From contig JAJDYJ010000032.1 in the NCBI GenBank assembly GCA_022822865.1, positions 1 through 64,000 of the forward strand: a DNA stretch of 64,000 nt, read 5' to 3'. The number at the start of each line of letters is the position of its first letter. Positions within the stretch are counted from its first letter, which is position 1. A program made the translations under genes and the position numbers. The DNA comes from Pseudomonadales bacterium (GTDB lineage Bacteria > Pseudomonadota > Gammaproteobacteria > Pseudomonadales > Pseudohongiellaceae). The notes below the pieces were generated by a model. It made no database searches and was not told where the DNA came from. It saw only the letters and a list, made by a program, of their open reading frames with translations. Positions 41,053 to 49,391 of this stretch are shown one piece after another.

Positions 41053-42105
41053 TCAGGAATCGTCAGCCACGACCACGGCGGGAATCCCCATATCCATTCC
41101 CAGTACTGAGAATGAGGAAACGAGGATGTCGTCATCTCGCATTTTCAGCGTTTCCGCTTCAACGATCTTTCCCTTGTCGTGTTCGCCCCAGGCAACACGC
41201 CGCAGATTTGAAACATCGTCCGCGTGGGAGGAGCGTGTTTCCTTTTGCTTGAAGGACGCGAAACCTTCGAAAAGCCGGACTTCCCTTGTGGGGCGCATGT
41301 CGTACAAGTTCTTCACAAGGTGCATCGTTGCCAGCAGCACGACAGCCCCAGCACCTTGGAACCAGTATCTTGTATTTCCGTTCTTTTTCTCTATGCTGCG
41401 GCCCGTCGGATTTCCGCTGGCATTGAATGCAATCGAAAGCGGCGCTTCGATGAGTAAGTTCAAGGGCATCTTGTCCGACTCCAATACGTTTGCGATACAG
41501 GGTGCCAGATCACCATAGTGGACATCGCGGGGCTGCGAATCATTGATCGCAATACCGCAGCTACTTCGTTTCATCGCAAAGCCGATGTCCACGAACATCC
41601 ATTGTCCGGAATCGCGTCGCGCTTGGTTGCGGACTCCCGCCACAATCGTCTCGACGGGATGTTGCGGCCGCACGCCTCCAGGCATTTCGGCATGGCGCCA
41701 ATTCATCCCCAGCGCACGAGAGACCTCGCACAGTCGCTGATAACTGGCGGACTCATAGCGCGTCGCTTCGTATCGCTGGATCTGTTGCTCCTTTACTTCC
41801 AGACGCTTCGCCAGCGCTCGCTGGCTCAGTCCCGACGAGATTCGGTACTTGATCAAACCTTCCGCAAGATCCTCAACCGATTCGACGGAAATCGCGGACG
41901 GATCGGTGGACTTCAGTTCCTCGTATTCCTTGAGTTCATCGCGCAAATCGGCAAGTTGACTTCGCATTGCGTCCAGTTCGGCGCGCAGCAGCCTTGGATG
42001 AACGTTGGAACTCTGATTGGAAGCCTCGTCGAAACTCTCGATTTCGCGGGCGAATTGAGCCGCCTTCTTTCTCGTGATCCTGTACTGCCTTTCGTTTGTA
42101 ATCAT
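41053..42105 (-). CDS. XRE regulator fused to an RNase H-like (DUF429-like) domain
   Basis: The protein has 350 residues. Residues 1-80 (ITNERQYRITRKKA... and LRDELKEYEELK) are a helical coiled-coil N-terminus found in small XRE antitoxins. Residues about 85-145 form the helix-turn-helix (GLSQRALAKRLEVKEQQIQRYE). From about 175 the sequence changes to a predicted nuclease fold: FVDIGFAMKRSSCGIAI supplies a first-strand Asp, LLIEAPLS a Glu, and VRLFEGFASFKQ...HADD further acidic residues, as in DUF429 RNase H-like proteins. The ATG at 42105 is chosen from the antitoxin-like start. A stand-alone antitoxin normally ends after the HTH. The neighbours (HigBA, HNH nuclease) suggest a defence or addiction role. 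Confidence 0.72.
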   Translation of the reverse strand: MITNERQYRITRKKAAQFAREIESFDEASNQSSNVHPRLLRAELDAMRSQLADLRDELKEYEELKSTDPSAISVESVEDLAEGLIKYRISSGLSQRALAKRLEVKEQQIQRYEATRYESASYQRLCEVSRALGMNWRHAEMPGGVRPQHPVETIVAGVRNQARRDSGQWMFVDIGFAMKRSSCGIAINDSQPRDVHYGDLAPCIANVLESDKMPLNLLIEAPLSIAFNASGNPTGRSIEKKNGNTRYWFQGAGAVVLLATMHLVKNLYDMRPTREVRLFEGFASFKQKETRSSHADDVSNLRRVAWGEHDKGKIVEAETLKMRDDDILVSSFSVLGMDMGIPAVVVADDS

Positions 42106-42259
42106 CAACACAACAATATAGTAGTGTTTCGGGATGATCAATCCCGAGCCTCGACAGTCCGGCCACCGAGCATAGCTCGGTGTCGTTCGGTCTGCGCACG
42201 AAGCGGCGCCTCGTAACCGCTTGCCCTCACCCCTGTCGAGTCGTTCGATCCTCAAAAAG
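42106..42259. other. Hairpin-rich intergenic DNA before repeat B copy 2
   Basis: A 15-nt hairpin CCGAGC-ATA-GCTCGG (about 42164-42178) is followed by TGTCGTTCGGTCTGCGCAC, which resembles a decayed start of repeat B. Repeat B copy 2 follows at 42241. No coding potential is evident. Confidence 0.5.
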
Positions 42260-42298
42260 CTATGCTTTTTGTCGGCTTGGCCGACCGGACCGCACCCA
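42241..42298 (+). repeat. Dispersed repeat B, copy 2 (double hairpin)
   Basis: This 58-nt copy is identical to 15063-15120 at 51 positions. The stems CAAAAAGC/GCTTTTTG and GTCGGC/GCCGAC are unchanged while both loops differ. It overlaps the stop and last codons of the DUF2834 gene. Confidence 0.8.
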
Positions 42299-42580
42299 GA
42301 GATACGCGGGCAGCGCGCAGCTTAGGCCGATAAAGAGGTTGATTGCTATAAAGGGCCAGGGTGACGGGCCGTCGGGGCGGCGCGAGAACATGTAAATCCA
42401 GAACGCCAGAGAGGAAATCAGCAAGTCGGCTACAAAGCCGGTGCCGACATCGTTGGACGTGGCGGCGGCGAGAAAGCCGGCCAGGTCGAGTGAATTTTCG
42501 GCGAAATAGCCAATCAGCCAGTACCAGGGCAGAACAGCGCCGGCGATGGCCAGCAGCAGCCAGACGTTCCTCAAGTTCAT
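42260..42580 (-). CDS. DUF2834 small membrane protein
   Basis: The protein has 106 residues and three hydrophobic helices. MNLRNVWLLLAIAGAVLPW, the FLAAATSNDVGTGFVADLL turn and LAFWIYMFSRR match DUF2834, a family of unknown function often found as single genes. The last residues (GRPSRQKA) are encoded by repeat B copy 2, so the natural C-terminus has been replaced or extended by the repeat. Confidence 0.85.
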   Translation of the reverse strand: MNLRNVWLLLAIAGAVLPWYWLIGYFAENSLDLAGFLAAATSNDVGTGFVADLLISSLAFWIYMFSRRPDGPSPWPFIAINLFIGLSCALPAYLWVRSGRPSRQKA

Positions 42581-42682
42581 CGTAGTCTCCGAATCTTTGG
42601 AATTGCCGCAATTATATGGTCAGCCGGCATCGACGCGTGCCATTTGTGATATAAGAATTATTGAATTTGTGGATTCCTGGGA

Positions 42683-43480
42683 ATGCAGACGATTACATCC
42701 ATGAATGGCCGACTTGCGGCTTTATCTAGTGCTGTGGTGGTACTCGTCGCGACTTCCTGCTCGCCGGGGCCGGAACAGTGGATCAGCCTGTTCAATGGCG
42801 AGAATCTGGATGGCTGGACACCGAAGTTTACCGGCTACCCCGCCGGCGAAAATCATCTCGACACTTTTCGCGTCGAAGACGGACTGCTCACAGTCTCCTA
42901 CGACAACTGGACCGACTTTCAGAACGAGTTCGGTCACTTGTTCCACGAACGGTCGTTTTCCCACTATCTGCTGCGCGTGGAGTACCGCTTTGTAGACGAA
43001 CAGGTCATCAATGGCCCGGGCTGGGCTTTCCGCAACAACGGCATGATGTTGCATAGCCAGACCCCGGATTCAATGACGCTCGATCAGGAATTCCCGGTTT
43101 CGATGGAAGTGCAGTTGCTGGGAGGCAACGGCGCGGACGAGCGATCTACGGCCAATATCTGTACGCCGGGGACACACTTTCGCCTGGAAGACCTGCTGAT
43201 TACCCGGCACTGCACGAATTCAAGTTCGGACACCTTCCATGGCGACCAATGGGTGACGCTTGAGGTCGAGATTCGCGGCAACGAGTTTGTGCGTCACACG
43301 GTAAACGGCGAGATCGTGTTCGAATACGGAGGCCTGCAGCTCGACGCGACCGACCCGGATGCCCAGAGCCTGCTCAACAACGGTGCGCCCGTGGCGCTGG
43401 AAGAAGGACTGATCGCAATCCAGGCCGAGAGCCACCCCACTCAATTCCGCCGCATCGACGTCTTGCCCCTGACTGAATAA
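42683..43480 (+). CDS. DUF1080 (3-keto-disaccharide hydrolase) lipoprotein
   Basis: The protein has 265 residues. A signal with lipobox VATSC near residues 22-26 indicates a lipoprotein. The jelly-roll domain begins WISLFNGENLDGWTPK, the hallmark of DUF1080, and has NNGMMLHSQTP, MEVQLLGG and a late EYGGLQLD segment. Members hydrolyse 3-keto glycosides. Next to it, on the opposite strand, are the GMC oxidoreductase and subunit that could make the 3-keto intermediate and a sugar isomerase. The active-site metal residues cannot be assigned with certainty. Confidence 0.88.
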   Translation: MQTITSMNGRLAALSSAVVVLVATSCSPGPEQWISLFNGENLDGWTPKFTGYPAGENHLDTFRVEDGLLTVSYDNWTDFQNEFGHLFHERSFSHYLLRVEYRFVDEQVINGPGWAFRNNGMMLHSQTPDSMTLDQEFPVSMEVQLLGGNGADERSTANICTPGTHFRLEDLLITRHCTNSSSDTFHGDQWVTLEVEIRGNEFVRHTVNGEIVFEYGGLQLDATDPDAQSLLNNGAPVALEEGLIAIQAESHPTQFRRIDVLPLTE

Positions 43481-43490
43481 GCCGCGGTTT

Positions 43491-45197
43491 CTACAGAACT
43501 CCTTCCCCCAGCAGGTCGGCGGCGTAGTTGGCGGCGCGGGCGCTGAAGGCCATGTAGGTCAGGGACGGATTCTGGCAGGCCGCCGAGGTCATGAAGGCGC
43601 CGTCGGTCATGAACAGGTTGGGCACGTCGTGGGCCTGGCACCAGCCGTTGAGCACCGATTCCGCGGGGTCGCGGCCCATGCGGGCGCTGCCCATTTCGTG
43701 GATGCGGTTGCCGGGATTGGTCAGGTTTACCGGCGCCGAAACGATCTGCTCGCAGCCCGCGGCTTCCAGCATGGCGATGGCGTCCGTGCGCGCCTCTTCG
43801 AGCATGATTTCCTCGTTTCGGCTGTAACGCACTTCGAATACCGCGAGCGGATTGCCCCAGCGGTCGCGCCTGGTCGGATGCAAGGTCACCCGGTTGTCGG
43901 GATTCGGCAATTGCTCGCCGAATGCGCCGATGGATACGCGCCATGGGCCGGGCCGGCGATGGGATTCCTTGAATTCGCGGCCGATGCCCGGAATCTGGCC
44001 GTTTGCGTGACCGAGCGGGCTGGCGCCGCCCTGATAGCCGAAGCCGCGCGAGTACGGCTTGTCGTTTTCCGTGACGTTGGCGTAGCGCGGAATATAGATT
44101 CCACCCGGCCTGCGGCCGAAAACCTTGCGGTCGTCGAAGCCGCGCATGATGCCGGCAGCACCGGCGCCGCTGACATGGTCCATCAGATTGCGGCCGACCT
44201 GGTCGGAACGGTTGGCCAGACCGGTGGGAAAGCTTTCCGACTGCGATTGCAGCAATATCATCGCCGAGGCGATGGCCGAAGCGTTCAGGAAAACGATTCT
44301 GCTCGTATAAGTTCGCGTCTCGTTGGTTTCGGCGTCGACCACGCGGACTCCGCTGACCCGATTGCTCTCCGGGTCGTATTCGAGTGACTGAACGATGGCG
44401 TTATGCACCATGGTCAGATTGCCGGTGCGCTCCGCCGCCGGCAAGGTCGCGTTCAGCGAGGAAAAGTAGGCGCGGAACACGCAGCCGTGATGGCAGCGAT
44501 TGCGAAGTTGACAATTTGAGCGCCCCAGCGAGCGCTGCTCTTCGGTAGCGTCGGTGAGATGGGCGACGCGCGCCGGAATCACGTTGCGGCCGGGAAAGGC
44601 GGCTTCCACTCCGCGCTTGAAGGCCTTTTCCGCTTCGGTCAGTTCGAACGCCGGCTGGAACACGCTGTCCGGCAACTGGCTCAGGCCTTCCTCGCTGCCG
44701 GCGATGCCGACGAAGGTTTCGACTTTTTCGTACCAGGGCGCGATGTCCTCGTAACGCACCGGCCAGTCGATGGCTACGCCTTCGCGCAGGTTTTCCTCGA
44801 AATCCTGCGGCCCCAGGCGGTAGGTCTGGCGGCTCCACATGATCGAACGGCCGGCGGTATGGTAGCCGCGCAGCCATTCGTATCTCGTGCCTTCGGCTTC
44901 GACGTAGTCATGTTCGTCATCCTTGACCCAGAAATCCTTGTTGGACTCCTTGAGCGCGTACGGGACGCCGGGATACTGTCGGAAATAGTGCCGTTCAACT
45001 TCATCCTGGGAAACATTGTCGAAATTTTTCGTTTCCCAGGGCGCCAACTGGTCAGTGTAATCCCGCTCGGGGACGACTTCGGGGCCCCGCTCCAGCACGA
45101 GCACCCGCAGGCCCCGCTCGCACAGTTCCTTGGCGGACATGCCGCCGCTCATGCCCGAGCCAACCACGATCGCGTCGAATTCAGTCGCTTCAGCCAT
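43491..45197 (-). CDS. GMC-family FAD oxidoreductase (glycoside 3-dehydrogenase-like)
   Basis: The protein has 568 residues. The FAD motif VVGSGMSGGMSA lies at the N-terminus; GRSIMWSRQTYRL and NLMDHVSG are GMC signatures. The C-terminal catalytic region has HEMGSARMG and a final NPSLTYMAFSARAANYA. The group contains gluconate 2-dehydrogenase and glucoside 3-dehydrogenase flavoproteins, which need a small subunit 3 such as the product of the next upstream gene, 2 nt away. It has no own signal and may be carried out with the Tat-exported partner. Electron acceptor and sugar are unknown. Confidence 0.88.
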   Translation of the reverse strand: MAEATEFDAIVVGSGMSGGMSAKELCERGLRVLVLERGPEVVPERDYTDQLAPWETKNFDNVSQDEVERHYFRQYPGVPYALKESNKDFWVKDDEHDYVEAEGTRYEWLRGYHTAGRSIMWSRQTYRLGPQDFEENLREGVAIDWPVRYEDIAPWYEKVETFVGIAGSEEGLSQLPDSVFQPAFELTEAEKAFKRGVEAAFPGRNVIPARVAHLTDATEEQRSLGRSNCQLRNRCHHGCVFRAYFSSLNATLPAAERTGNLTMVHNAIVQSLEYDPESNRVSGVRVVDAETNETRTYTSRIVFLNASAIASAMILLQSQSESFPTGLANRSDQVGRNLMDHVSGAGAAGIMRGFDDRKVFGRRPGGIYIPRYANVTENDKPYSRGFGYQGGASPLGHANGQIPGIGREFKESHRRPGPWRVSIGAFGEQLPNPDNRVTLHPTRRDRWGNPLAVFEVRYSRNEEIMLEEARTDAIAMLEAAGCEQIVSAPVNLTNPGNRIHEMGSARMGRDPAESVLNGWCQAHDVPNLFMTDGAFMTSAACQNPSLTYMAFSARAANYAADLLGEGVL

Positions 45198-45199
45198 GA

Positions 45200-45745
45200 T
45201 CAGACTCCTTGCCGGTCGCTTACGACGACGTTCGGATCCCAGCGGCCGGGAACCCCGACCCATTGCAATTCCTCCCGCGCCCCGCCTTCGGTGGCGAAAT
45301 AGGAGCGGGTGACATAGCCCTTGAACGTGCGATAACCGCCGAGTTCATCCGCGGCTTCCTCAAACGCCGACCGGTCGAGTTCGGCGAGCGCGGCCTCGGC
45401 GCCGGTTTCGTCAAGCGCCAGAAAATCGCCGTTAGCGGAGAGACGGCTCGATATCTCCGTCAGTGCCCGGCGATGCGCTGCTCGCGTTTCTTCGCTGGCC
45501 CAGTCCGCCATCAGCCCGTCGATGTATCCCGGCACGTTTACGTCGAGCGCGCCGGGTGTCTCGGTGCGGGGAATGATGAGTTCGGACAGGCGCGAAACCA
45601 GTTCCATCTCTTCCGGCGTATGGAAACGGCCGGGTTCGCCCGTCGCGGTAGCGACCACGACCGGTGCGTCGCCGCAGGCGGCCAGGGCGGATACGCCGCC
45701 GACCGAGACGATCAGTTCGCGCAAAAATTCGCGCCGGGTTTTCAT
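45200..45745 (-). CDS. Gluconate 2-dehydrogenase subunit 3-like protein
   Basis: The protein has 181 residues. KTRREFLRELIV is a twin-arginine signal; LAACG could add a lipobox. The mature part (FHTPEEMELVSRLSELIIPRTETPGA, read in parts, then VPGYID and a TFKGYVTRSYF stretch) is the subunit 3 fold. The partner flavoprotein lacking a signal is probably co-exported by this Tat signal. The genes are 2 nt apart, with this one first. Confidence 0.9.
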   Translation of the reverse strand: MKTRREFLRELIVSVGGVSALAACGDAPVVVATATGEPGRFHTPEEMELVSRLSELIIPRTETPGALDVNVPGYIDGLMADWASEETRAAHRRALTEISSRLSANGDFLALDETGAEAALAELDRSAFEEAADELGGYRTFKGYVTRSYFATEGGAREELQWVGVPGRWDPNVVVSDRQGV

Positions 45746-45761
45746 GAGCGTTTCTCCAGAG

Positions 45762-46589
45762 TCAGAATTCCAACTCGCGCAAATGCCTGATGCTGTTGGC
45801 AACGGATGTAATGCCGTCGCCGGGATTGTCGTGTTCGACGAAATAATGCCGGAACCCGGCATTTTCGGCATGCGCGAATATGCCGGCAAAATCGATCGTG
45901 CCGCCGCCGACATCGACCATGGCGCCGTCGGCGGTGCGGTCTTTCACGTGCAACATGCTGAAACGGCCGGGATAGGCGTTGAACCAGGCCGATGGATCGG
46001 AGCCGGCGTTCACGATCCAGAACAGATCGAGTTCCATGTCGACCAGCTCGGGATCGGTCTCCTCGAGCAGGATTTCGTACGGGATGCGGCCATCGGTGGT
46101 CTCGAATTCGAAACCGTGGTTGTGATAACCCATTTTCAGCCCGGCGCGGCGGCATTCCTCGCCGGCGCGGTTCAGGGTTTCGGCGTGGCGGCGGTAGTCG
46201 TCGAGGCTGCGCTCGTTGCCGGGAAGGCTCGGTACGACGAGAAAGCGTTGGCCCACCTCCGCGGCGAACTCGATTTCCCGCGCCAGGTTTTCGCGAATCG
46301 CGCTTAACTGGATGTGGGAGGCCGGTGAGTCGAGCCCGTTGTCCGCCAGAACCCGGCGCACTTCGGCCGCGCTACGGCCGAAGTAGCCGGCGAATTCCAT
46401 TTCGCCATAGCCCAATTCCGCGACTCTTGCCAGAGCGCCGTCGAAATCCTCGGCCATCTCGTTGCGCAAGGTGTAAAGTTGCAAACCGACCCTGTCCACC
46501 CTTCGACCCTGGGCGAAAACCCTGGAGCCACCGAGAGCGGATGCGGCGAAAGCTGCGCCTAGCATATGAAAAACCTGCCTGCGTCGCAT
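45762..46589 (-). CDS. Exported sugar isomerase/epimerase-like TIM barrel
   Basis: The protein has 275 residues. The N-terminus MRRRQVFHMLGAAF with a VFAQG cleavage site is a signal peptide. The barrel is of the xylose isomerase-like (AP endonuclease 2) family: LQLYTLRNEM, EFAGYFGRSA, MGYHNHGFEF with metal His, MELDLFWI, and HVKDRTADG with late metal ligands. It is first in the operon with the dehydrogenase genes. With DUF1080 the set resembles periplasmic 3-keto-glycoside processing. Confidence 0.87.
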   Translation of the reverse strand: MRRRQVFHMLGAAFAASALGGSRVFAQGRRVDRVGLQLYTLRNEMAEDFDGALARVAELGYGEMEFAGYFGRSAAEVRRVLADNGLDSPASHIQLSAIRENLAREIEFAAEVGQRFLVVPSLPGNERSLDDYRRHAETLNRAGEECRRAGLKMGYHNHGFEFETTDGRIPYEILLEETDPELVDMELDLFWIVNAGSDPSAWFNAYPGRFSMLHVKDRTADGAMVDVGGGTIDFAGIFAHAENAGFRHYFVEHDNPGDGITSVANSIRHLRELEF

Positions 46590-46699
46590 GATTGCCCGAT
46601 TTCTTTTCTTTGTCCTGTCGAGCGGGCTAGCCTAAACCGAATCCCCAATCCGCGCAACGCAACCAATGCAGCCGCTTGACCAATACGGCAAACCGGCGT

Positions 46700-46713
46700 A
46701 ACCTAGCCAGGTT
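46700..46713. promoter_or_regulatory. Palindrome upstream of the Phd-VapC-type module
   Basis: AACCT (46700-46704) and AGGTT (46709-46713) form an inverted repeat 25 nt before the antitoxin ATG, where Phd-type antitoxins usually bind their own promoter. Confidence 0.4.
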
Positions 46714-46738
46714 AGCTATACGATCCCAGGATAGCATC

Positions 46739-46969
46739 ATGCTGATCAATATGCACGAAGCCAAATCCCAACTCTCGAAACTCATAGCCGCTGCGGAAGC
46801 CGGTGATGATGTGGTCATCGCGCGAAACGGCAAACCGGCGGTCAAGCTTGTCCCGCTGAACTCCTCCAAATTCCGCTTTGGCGCACTCGCGCATCTGACC
46901 ACGGCGGTTCCGGATTTCGACGACAGCCTCGACGAAACCGAACTCGGCATGTGGGAGCGTGACGCTTGA
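46739..46969 (+). CDS. Phd/YefM-family antitoxin
   Basis: This 76-residue protein begins MLINMHEAKSQLSKLIAAAE, followed by VVIARNGKPAVKLVPL, the N-terminal DNA-binding fold of Phd/YefM. The acidic tail (DFDDSLDETELG) would bind the toxin. The ATG at 46739 is the family start. The last 4 nt overlap the toxin gene. Confidence 0.92.
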   Translation: MLINMHEAKSQLSKLIAAAEAGDDVVIARNGKPAVKLVPLNSSKFRFGALAHLTTAVPDFDDSLDETELGMWERDA

Positions 46970-47361
46970 GCTCGATTTTACTCGACACCCATGCTTGGGT
47001 CTGGAGTTTGATGGCGCCGCAACGCCTCGGCGGGGTGGCCAAAGCGGCAATCGCGGCGGCGGATTCGGTGTTCGTCAGTCCAATCAGCGTCTACGAGATT
47101 ACGCGCAAGGCGAAACTTGGCGGGTGGCCGGAAATCGTTCCGCATCTCGATGAACTCGTCTCCGAGACCGAGACGTTGACGGCGCCGTTCAACCGCGGGA
47201 TAGCGGCTCGCGCCGCACTTCTCGATTGGCGGCATCGCGATCCATTCGACCGTTTCATCGCGGCCACCGCGATCGAATTGCGCTACCCGCTTGTTTCGAA
47301 GGACGCCGAATTCGATTTGCTCAAAAGCGGAACCGGTTGGCCGGGGCGCGTGTGGTCGTAG
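46966..47361 (+). CDS. vapC: PIN-domain toxin
   Basis: This 131-residue PIN ribonuclease has acidic residues in ILLDTHAWVW, in the SVYEITRKAKLGG helix, and in HRDPFDRFIAATA followed by VSKDAEFD. LDTHAWVW is typical of toxins paired with Phd-type antitoxins. The TTG start at 46966 overlaps the antitoxin stop (TTGA), which couples translation. It is unlike the VapC at 25893 in sequence and partner. Confidence 0.92.
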   Translation: MSSILLDTHAWVWSLMAPQRLGGVAKAAIAAADSVFVSPISVYEITRKAKLGGWPEIVPHLDELVSETETLTAPFNRGIAARAALLDWRHRDPFDRFIAATAIELRYPLVSKDAEFDLLKSGTGWPGRVWS

Positions 47362-47374
47362 GGTCTGAACAAGC

Positions 47375-49372
47375 CTAATTTGCCGTGCCGGGGAGGATTT
47401 CGAAGCCGGGGGCGAAATTCACCAGTACCGAGGCTAATTGCGTCAGTACCGTAGCATCGCCTTGTATCGAGCCCTGGACGGCCTGCAACAGCTCTTCCAG
47501 GGTCGTATTGCCCATGATGACCTCGTTCAGTCGCTCGCGGTCGATACTGACGGTTACGTCCGGCGTCTCCGCCTGAAAGCCCTCGATATTGGTCAGCGTA
47601 CCGCCGCTCAACTCCACGACGAACTGCTGGCCGGTATCCGGGGTAAGGAAGTTCATCGTGAAACCCATGCCGTCGGCGCGCTCGCTATCGACGCGAATGG
47701 CGACCGAGTCCCACCATTGCGAAGTGGTCATGGCCCTGGCCAGACTCGGGCTCGTTCCGCGCGGGGCGGGTATGCGCGGCATGCCGTTGCGCAATTCCTG
47801 GGCGGCGGCGAGGAAAACGTTCCTCATGCTCGCGCTTTCGTACTGGTAGCCGAGTTGCTCGAAGACCGCGGCGAGCAGGTTCTTCGCCTCCCGGTTGCCG
47901 GGCTCGGCGTAGACGAGCTTGTTCAGAATCTCCATCGCCAGCCGGTATTGCCCGTCGTCGTGCAAGGCCCGGGCCCTTTCGAGAATCGGTTCCGCGCCGC
48001 CCATCATTTCCACATACAGCGGCGCCGAATCCGCCGGCGACAATGGCGCCAGCGTGGCCGGGTTGGCGTCCCAGTAGCCGAGATAGCGGTTCAGCACGGC
48101 GCGGGAGTTATGAAACTCCGAGCCGTGATACTGGCGCACGCTCCATTGCCGCCGCAGCGATTCGGGGACGCGGTAACGGTTGTGAATCTCGTTGACGGTG
48201 ACGCCCTGATTGGCCAGATGCAGCACCTGGTTGTTCAGATTGGCATAGGCGTCGCGCTGGGCGCGCATGACCTGCTGGATGCGCTCGTTGCCCCAGCGCG
48301 GCCAGTTGTGCGAGGAAATCATGACTTCCGCTTCGCGGCCGAAGCGGTACAGCGCCTCGTTGATCTGCCGCGCCCATTGCAAGGCGTCCCGGACCAGGGC
48401 GCCGCGCAAGGTGTAGACGTTGTGCACGGTGGCCGAGATGTTTTCCGCCGCCCAGAATACGCGCCGGTCAGGAAACCAGGCGTTCATTTCGGCGGGGGCT
48501 TCGGTGCCCGGCGTGTTCTGGAAAACGATGCGCACGCCATCGATTACGTGTTCCTCGAAGTCTTGCCTGATTACCACGGTCGGCGCGATCAGACCCGTCG
48601 TGCCCGCCGAAAGTCCCTTGCCGATGGCCGAGTCGACCTGGCCGAAAGGGCTCGAAGGAATGGCGCGCCCGTATTGCATCACCGCCCGGCGCGACATCGC
48701 CGTGCCGGCGTACACGTTCTCGGAAACGGCTTCCTGCATGAAGCCCAGGGGAGCGATGACCCGGACCTCGCCCGCGTTGACCTGGTCTTCCGTGATTACG
48801 CCGAGCACGCCGCCGAAATGATCGATATGGGAGTGGGAATAAACCACCGCCCTGACCGGTAATTCGCCCAGCGTTTCGCCGGCGAGCGCCAGCGCCGCCG
48901 CCGCGGTTTCGGCGGTCAGCAGCACGTCGAACAGGATCCAGCCGGTATCGCCCCGGATCAGGGTCATGTTGGCCAGATCGAAGCCCCGCACCTGGTAGAT
49001 GAAATCCGGCACGACTTCGTACAGGCCGAAATTCATGTTGAGCAGGGCCTGGCGCTGCAATGAGGGATGAATCGAATCGAACTCCTCGCCCGCGAGCAGG
49101 AAATCGTAACGGCTCATGTCCCAGACGACATTGCCGGCGGCGCCGAAAATCCGCCTTGAGGCGGGTTCGGCGATCAGGCCGCGGCGCGACTCCTCGAAAT
49201 CCCGCTCATCCTCGAACGGAAGCGAATCGCGCAATGCGGCCTGCAAGGCGCGAGTATGTTCGCTCGGCCCCGCGCCGGCGGGATTGAAATGCTCCTGGGA
49301 AAACGCCAGGCAGGACCAGACAACGCCCAACAGCACGGCGCTGCCGGAAACGAGAGAACGGCAAGTTCTCAT
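47375..49372 (-). CDS. Exported alkylsulfatase, SdsA1-type metallo-beta-lactamase fold
   Basis: The protein has 665 residues with a signal peptide ending near AFSQ. The MBL-fold zinc motif is SHSHIDHFGG; downstream metal ligands lie in APAEMNAWFP and ENISATVHNVYTL. A helical dimerisation region (MMGGAEPILERARALHDDGQ) and a C-terminal SCP2-like domain (RVDSERADGMGFTMNF onward) complete the class III alkylsulfatase architecture of SdsA1. It would hydrolyse alkyl sulfates such as SDS-like surfactants and sulfated lipids in the periplasm. The TPR protein gene precedes it by 19 nt and could be co-transcribed. Confidence 0.92.
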   Translation of the reverse strand: MRTCRSLVSGSAVLLGVVWSCLAFSQEHFNPAGAGPSEHTRALQAALRDSLPFEDERDFEESRRGLIAEPASRRIFGAAGNVVWDMSRYDFLLAGEEFDSIHPSLQRQALLNMNFGLYEVVPDFIYQVRGFDLANMTLIRGDTGWILFDVLLTAETAAAALALAGETLGELPVRAVVYSHSHIDHFGGVLGVITEDQVNAGEVRVIAPLGFMQEAVSENVYAGTAMSRRAVMQYGRAIPSSPFGQVDSAIGKGLSAGTTGLIAPTVVIRQDFEEHVIDGVRIVFQNTPGTEAPAEMNAWFPDRRVFWAAENISATVHNVYTLRGALVRDALQWARQINEALYRFGREAEVMISSHNWPRWGNERIQQVMRAQRDAYANLNNQVLHLANQGVTVNEIHNRYRVPESLRRQWSVRQYHGSEFHNSRAVLNRYLGYWDANPATLAPLSPADSAPLYVEMMGGAEPILERARALHDDGQYRLAMEILNKLVYAEPGNREAKNLLAAVFEQLGYQYESASMRNVFLAAAQELRNGMPRIPAPRGTSPSLARAMTTSQWWDSVAIRVDSERADGMGFTMNFLTPDTGQQFVVELSGGTLTNIEGFQAETPDVTVSIDRERLNEVIMGNTTLEELLQAVQGSIQGDATVLTQLASVLVNFAPGFEILPGTAN

Positions 49373-49391
49373 CTGGATTCCGCAATCACCC

